This document shows positions 60,472-64,000 of a stretch of 64,000 nt of DNA, piece after piece (position 1 is the first letter of the stretch; the number at the start of each line of letters is the position of its first letter). The DNA is taken from the NCBI RefSeq assembly GCF_002999335.1, contig NW_020312103.1, positions 62,001 through 126,000 of the forward strand. Reading direction: 5' to 3'. Source of the stretch: Cyclospora cayetanensis. Its lineage: Eukaryota > Apicomplexa > Conoidasida > Eucoccidiorida > Eimeriidae. Both the position numbers and the translations under genes were made by a program. Under the pieces are notes generated by a model that did not search any database, was not told where the DNA came from, and saw only the letters and a program-made list of their open reading frames with translations.

Positions 60472-60529
60472 GCCAAATCACCTCAGAGGTGTGCGTTCTG
60501 CAGAACGCACACCTCTGAGGTGATTTGGC
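60472..60529. repeat. 58-bp perfect palindrome (inverted repeat without spacer)
   Basis: Two 29-base arms meet at CTGCAG (60498-60503) with no spacer and no mismatch. The left arm begins GCCAAATCACCTCAGAGG and the right arm ends CCTCTGAGGTGATTTGGC. It ends one base before the proposed ATG (60531) of the F-box gene. Confidence 0.97.
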
Positions 60530-60530
60530 G

Positions 60531-62182
60531 ATGGTTAAACGGAGGCGAAGCAACAAATCAGCCTCCTGCTGCGAAAACGGCAGTAGGAGCAGCCACATGG
60601 TGGATGTACAGCCGGATCAGTGCGGGTCCTGTGCCGCGTCTTTCTCTAGCAGGGACGGGGAGAACGCATCTGCCTCCTCCACTGTAGACCCTGTGTATCA
60701 GCATCCCAATGTCTGGTTGGACGCGCTGTTGCGTGAAAACGTCTTGTTAGCGGTCCTTCCGTTTCTGGAAGCCGCAGATGCCGCTCGCTTCGCCTCCTCC
60801 TGCACGGAGCTGCAAGCTGCCCTCAGAGCGCCGAGGGTACAGCCTCTCTGGCGCGAGTGGTTTAATGCCAGCGGCTTCGTGTGGTGGCCATACGGAGGTG
60901 TCTGCGGAGCTGCTTGCAGTAGACAAGTTGACAGAGACGGCTTCTTGGTGGAGAACGACCAACAACATGACCAAGAACCGAGGGAGGATCGCTTGCGTCC
61001 CTCCACTGGCTATCGGGAGTTTCGTCATGAGGGATGGTGCTGCCAGTTTTTATGGAATGCGCGCGCTTGGCACAACTGGCAAAGCGGCAACTGCGCCTTC
61101 TCAGTCCTCCCCACGGAGGGTCACAAGCTCTTTACGGTGTCTGTACACCCTAGGGGCACGTATGCCTCGAGAACTGAAGTTGCACGCCCCCACAAAAGTA
61201 CTCCGCCCCAGCAGCGACAGCATCGAAATCAAGGGGCCCAAGTGTCACAAGATAATTTGGAGCTAGATCTGTCGCCCACGGATGGCAATGTGCAGCCTTA
61301 CATTGCTTCCCCCGTGAGCGATTGCACGACTTCTCAGCCCGCTGTAGTGTTCGCTCCGGGAGCTGGCGAGGCCCTTGTGGATGCGTTGCGGAGGAAGGCA
61401 GTCATATTGACTGCAGGCAGCGACAGAGTCATGTGTTTTCTGAAACCAGAGGGAGGTGCCTACCCCTCCGCCGTGAGGGCTCCTCGACCCTTAGTGGCTG
61501 CGTCCAAAGGAGTTGGCGGGGGGGGAGTGGCTGGAGCTACGGGGGTATGCCTGAGGCAGACGAAAGATCTGGGAGGCTTGCTGCTGTCCCCCCGTACGAC
61601 GTATGCGGCGGCAGGCAGCTTCTCCTCGCTCGAGTCGCTTGAGCTCGAGCTGGAAAGCCTGATCAGCGGTGGAGGCAGCGGCCGTAGGGGCAGCGGGAAG
61701 AGCAGAAGGAGTGGAGGATCTCGACAAAACGGAGGGCCTTCTCCAGGAGACACTCGCAAGACGAATGGGGAGGCATCGCCGGCCCTTATCAGCGCTTCCA
61801 GAGGGATCTCATGTCGCACTCCCCCACGGAATACTGCGTGGTCGCCGCCTCCTGCAGTGCTCTCATTTCCCTGCACGGCCACGGCTTCTGCAGTGTCTGC
61901 AGCAGCAGAGCAGCCGTGTCTTCAAGGCGCAGCATCGGCTGAGGAAGACCCCGTAAAAGCTCGGGAAGTCTGCATGTGTTGGGGGCGAAGTTGCTGGCAT
62001 AGCTGCAGCGTGGACGCTGCAAGCGGCCTGATGGCGTGCTCCCTCTCGTCTGAGCAAAGTGGCAACTGCAGAGGCAGGCGGAAGAAAGGGGGGGCCAGTG
62101 GAGGCGTGGCGGACGCTTGCGAATACAGAGTCTTCGATCTCCTGAGCGAAACTGTAAAATCGCACTGCTATACGGGCCTGCG

Positions 62183-62215
<33 letters not shown>

Positions 62216-64000
62216 GGGTGGGTGGGTGCGAAGCGGGCAGGCTTTCCATGCAAAAATCGGCCCATAAATATGCCTTGTTTTAAGCCTCTGGCACTCAAAG
62301 TTGAGGGCTGCGATATTCGCTTTGCTGCATTGGGGGCGTGCAGGAGATAGCGCAGCTGTCCATCGAAGGGCACTTGGTGCATAGCCTCCTCCTCAATTTT
62401 ATATTTTCGCGATACGGGACGCGAGTCTTTGCATTTGATAGATGGCACAGGTAAAACCTTGAAAACAAATTCTCGCGATGCTGCCGCGTCTGACGGCTTC
62501 CTGCTGATTGTACATGCGTGCGCTCTCTCTTCTGTTTCGCGGTTCATATATGTGTGTATGTGTATGTATGTATGTGTATGTATGTATTATATATGTGTAT
62601 GTGTATGTATGTGTATGTGTGTGTATGTATGCGTATGTGTGTACGTGTGTGTATGTATGTGTATGTGTGTATGTGTATGTATGTATGTGTATGTGTGTAT
62701 GTGTAAATGTGTGTATGTATGTGTGTATGTATGTGTGTATGTATGTGTGTGTATGTATGTGTATGTGTATGTATGTATGTGTATGTATGTGTGTGTGTGT
62801 ATGTATGTGTATGTGTGTGTGTGTATATTTGTGTGTGCTCCGCATATCCTCCGGCTCCATGCACACACCTATCTATGAACCTGCCAATGCGATTCTCTCC
62901 TTCCTCTCCCGTTAGCACTCCACCGGCTTTTCGCGACCCAGCGCTTGCAGTCACTCTGACTCCTGCGTGTGTGTCTTAGGGAGTTCTTTTTGTGGGATCT
63001 TGGCGATGCAGTGTGCGGCGAGCCTTTGGAGGCATCCGCTATCGTCAATGCCCACACAGATGGCATCCTGGCCCTGGACGTGGCGGAAGACGGTAGCCGT
63101 TCCTCCCGCGTCCTCTGTGGCAGCCGAGACGAGACTATCAGTCTGTATTCTGTCTATCCAATCGTCAGGCTGGCCACCTTCAATGGGTACGACGAGCGCT
63201 GCATGTGCATGCGAGCAGAAGCGGCCGAGAGGCCGAGTGCGAAGGAGGGAAGGAGAGAGCGAGAGGCAGGGAGGGAGGGAGGGATTGCATTCGGAGGGGA
63301 GGGAGAGCAGTTTCACGAGACAGCACGAAGTGCAAAGAAACACGCCAAGCTAAAAGTTTTCATCCAAAAACTTCCAGGCGCTCAGGTCTACAGCCGCGAG
63401 GGTGCCACACACTCGCAGGCCCTTCGTCTCTCTGCAGGCTGTTACGCATTTCGCACCGTAGCCTGGCCTCCTCTTCTGTGTATTATTCGTCCTCTGACGT
63501 GTGCCAACAGACGGGAAAACAGAGGCGATGAGCCGTCGAGCCTCCCTTCCATAGGCGCTCCCACCCTAATATGCGTCTTACGTTCCTTTGCGAACTGCAG
63601 CCACCAAGCGGAAGTCTCTGCTGTCTGCTGGCTGCGCAACGGCGAAGGGGCCTTCGCCTCTGCAGCTGCTCAAGGGTTTCTCCTAGGAGGCTCATTCGAC
63701 GAGGAAGCGCAGCAGGTCTTTGCTTCAGGATCTTACGATGGGCATATTAAAATACAGGACGCAAGACAGGGAGATGCAAAGAACCTTGCAAGTAGGATAA
63801 TTAGTCATGCCGCTTTCCAGTGCGCATAATGTAGATGACGGGCGTTGCTGCCACAGTCCCTCGTCTTTTTTGCTGGCGCTTCCAGTGCTGCTGGAATAGC
63901 TCTAGGGTGGCTGCTTTGGGAGCTGCTGCTGCTGCTTCAGCTGCAGCTGCGGAGTGCAAGTGCGGTTTTCGCAGGCCACGGTTTAACGCTGCTGGAGCAT
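60531..64000 (+). CDS. F-box/WD40-repeat protein, continues beyond the window
   Basis: A likely substrate-recognition subunit of an SCF-type ubiquitin ligase. Exon 1 (from ATG 60531 to about 62155-62180) has a basic, Cys/Ser-rich N-terminus, then an F-box at about residues 62-112 (LLRENVLLAVLPFLEAADAA, FASSCTELQAALR, PLWREWF). A first WD-type segment follows (WQSGNCAFSVLPTEGHKLFT, VSVHPRGTYASR), then a long Ser/Gly/Arg-rich insertion. After a roughly 0.8-kb intron carrying a TATG-type microsatellite, exon 2 from about 62981 gives FFLWDLGD and a WD40 repeat (NAHTDGILALDVAEDG, VLCGSRDETISLYSVY). Another exon from about 63600 gives AEVSAVCWLRNGEGAFASA and FASGSYDGHIKIQDARQ, ending near 63790 at A|GTAGGA. 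The F-box contact class (Skp1 binding) is known biology; the substrate is unknown. The 3' end lies outside the window. Confidence 0.85.
62183..62227 (+). repeat. (CCTG)8 followed by (TGGG)n microsatellite
   Basis: Eight CCTG units (62183-62214) run directly into TGGG units. They lie at or just past the end of the first F-box/WD40 exon. If translated, the frame gives a repeating ACLP pattern before a stop at 62267, which argues the repeat is intronic. Confidence 0.9.
62547..62837 (+). repeat. (TATG/TG)n alternating purine-pyrimidine microsatellite, about 290 bp
   Basis: An interrupted array of TATG, TGTATG and TG units. It lies in the intron between the first and second recognised exons of the F-box/WD40 gene. 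Every overlapping ORF (His/Thr/Tyr-rich or Val/Cys/Tyr-rich) is an artefact of the repeat. Confidence 0.95.
63238..63307 (+). repeat. Purine-rich (GGGA/GAGA) tract
   Basis: About 70 bases of almost pure purine on the plus strand (AGGGAGG-type units), probably intronic in the F-box/WD40 gene. Confidence 0.75.

Noticed and set aside
60472..60529. CRISPR repeat or bacterial terminator
   Set aside because: A single palindrome without spacer or array in a eukaryotic, intron-containing genome; no poly-T tail.
62399..62979. Long ORFs of His/Thr/Tyr or Cys/Val/Tyr repeats on both strands
   Set aside because: All are translations of the TG/TATG microsatellite, open in every frame because the repeat has no stop codon; the region sits in an intron.

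Overview
This 64 kb window is nuclear DNA of an apicomplexan parasite, most likely an eimeriid coccidian (Eimeria or Cyclospora type). The evidence is intron-rich genes with GT-AG junctions, roughly balanced base composition, and a typical gene set: a soluble-type adenylyl cyclase resembling apicomplexan AC-beta, a cysteine-rich protein that looks like the coccidian immune mapped protein family, and several fast-evolving secretory proteins. Decayed Ty3/gypsy (chromovirus-like) retrotransposon pieces are also present; such elements have been reported from Eimeria. The species cannot be fixed from sequence alone.

Layout, left to right. 1.5-7.5 kb (+): replication protein A large subunit (RPA1) in many exons. 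8.66-10.31 kb (+): three-exon cysteine-rich IMP1-like protein. 12.68-13.59 kb (-): mitochondrial lipoyl-domain protein of the 2-oxoglutarate dehydrogenase E2 type, with no visible catalytic domain. 13.6-19.4 kb: gene-poor, with a decayed retrotransposon (about 15.7-17.4 kb). 19.42-20.02 kb (-): small secretory/membrane protein. 20-23.1 kb: gene-poor, with a diverged repeat. 23.15-24.46 kb (-): five-exon mitochondrial ribosomal protein L11. 25.43-27.73 kb (+): splicing factor YJU2/CCDC94. 29.9-33.0 kb (+): four-exon secretory protein that resembles an RHD3/Sey1 dynamin-like GTPase with every nucleotide-binding motif lost. 34.39-34.47 kb (-): tRNA-Leu(CAG), next to a tRNA-Leu pseudogene and a reverse transcriptase fragment. 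36.06-37.1 kb (-): hypothetical mitochondrial protein. 38.9-51.4 kb (+): one very exon-rich gene for a soluble adenylyl cyclase. 51.4-54.6 kb: gene-poor, with a third retroelement fragment on the minus strand. 54.9-58.7 kb (+): large low-complexity protein of unknown function. 60.53 kb to the window end (+): F-box/WD40 protein, preceded by a 58-bp perfect palindrome.

The genes are unrelated housekeeping, signalling and parasite-specific functions, not an operon or a single system. The most unusual points are two proteins that keep the fold of a nucleotide-binding domain but have lost its motifs (the RHD3-like protein and the NTPase region of the cyclase), the lipoyl protein without an acyltransferase domain, the palindrome at the F-box gene start, and the three retroelement fragments, two of which lie next to or within gene-poor gaps. 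Exon joins were worked out by hand from splice motifs and reading-frame phase. The RPA1 and cyclase genes have several exon edges that remain approximate.
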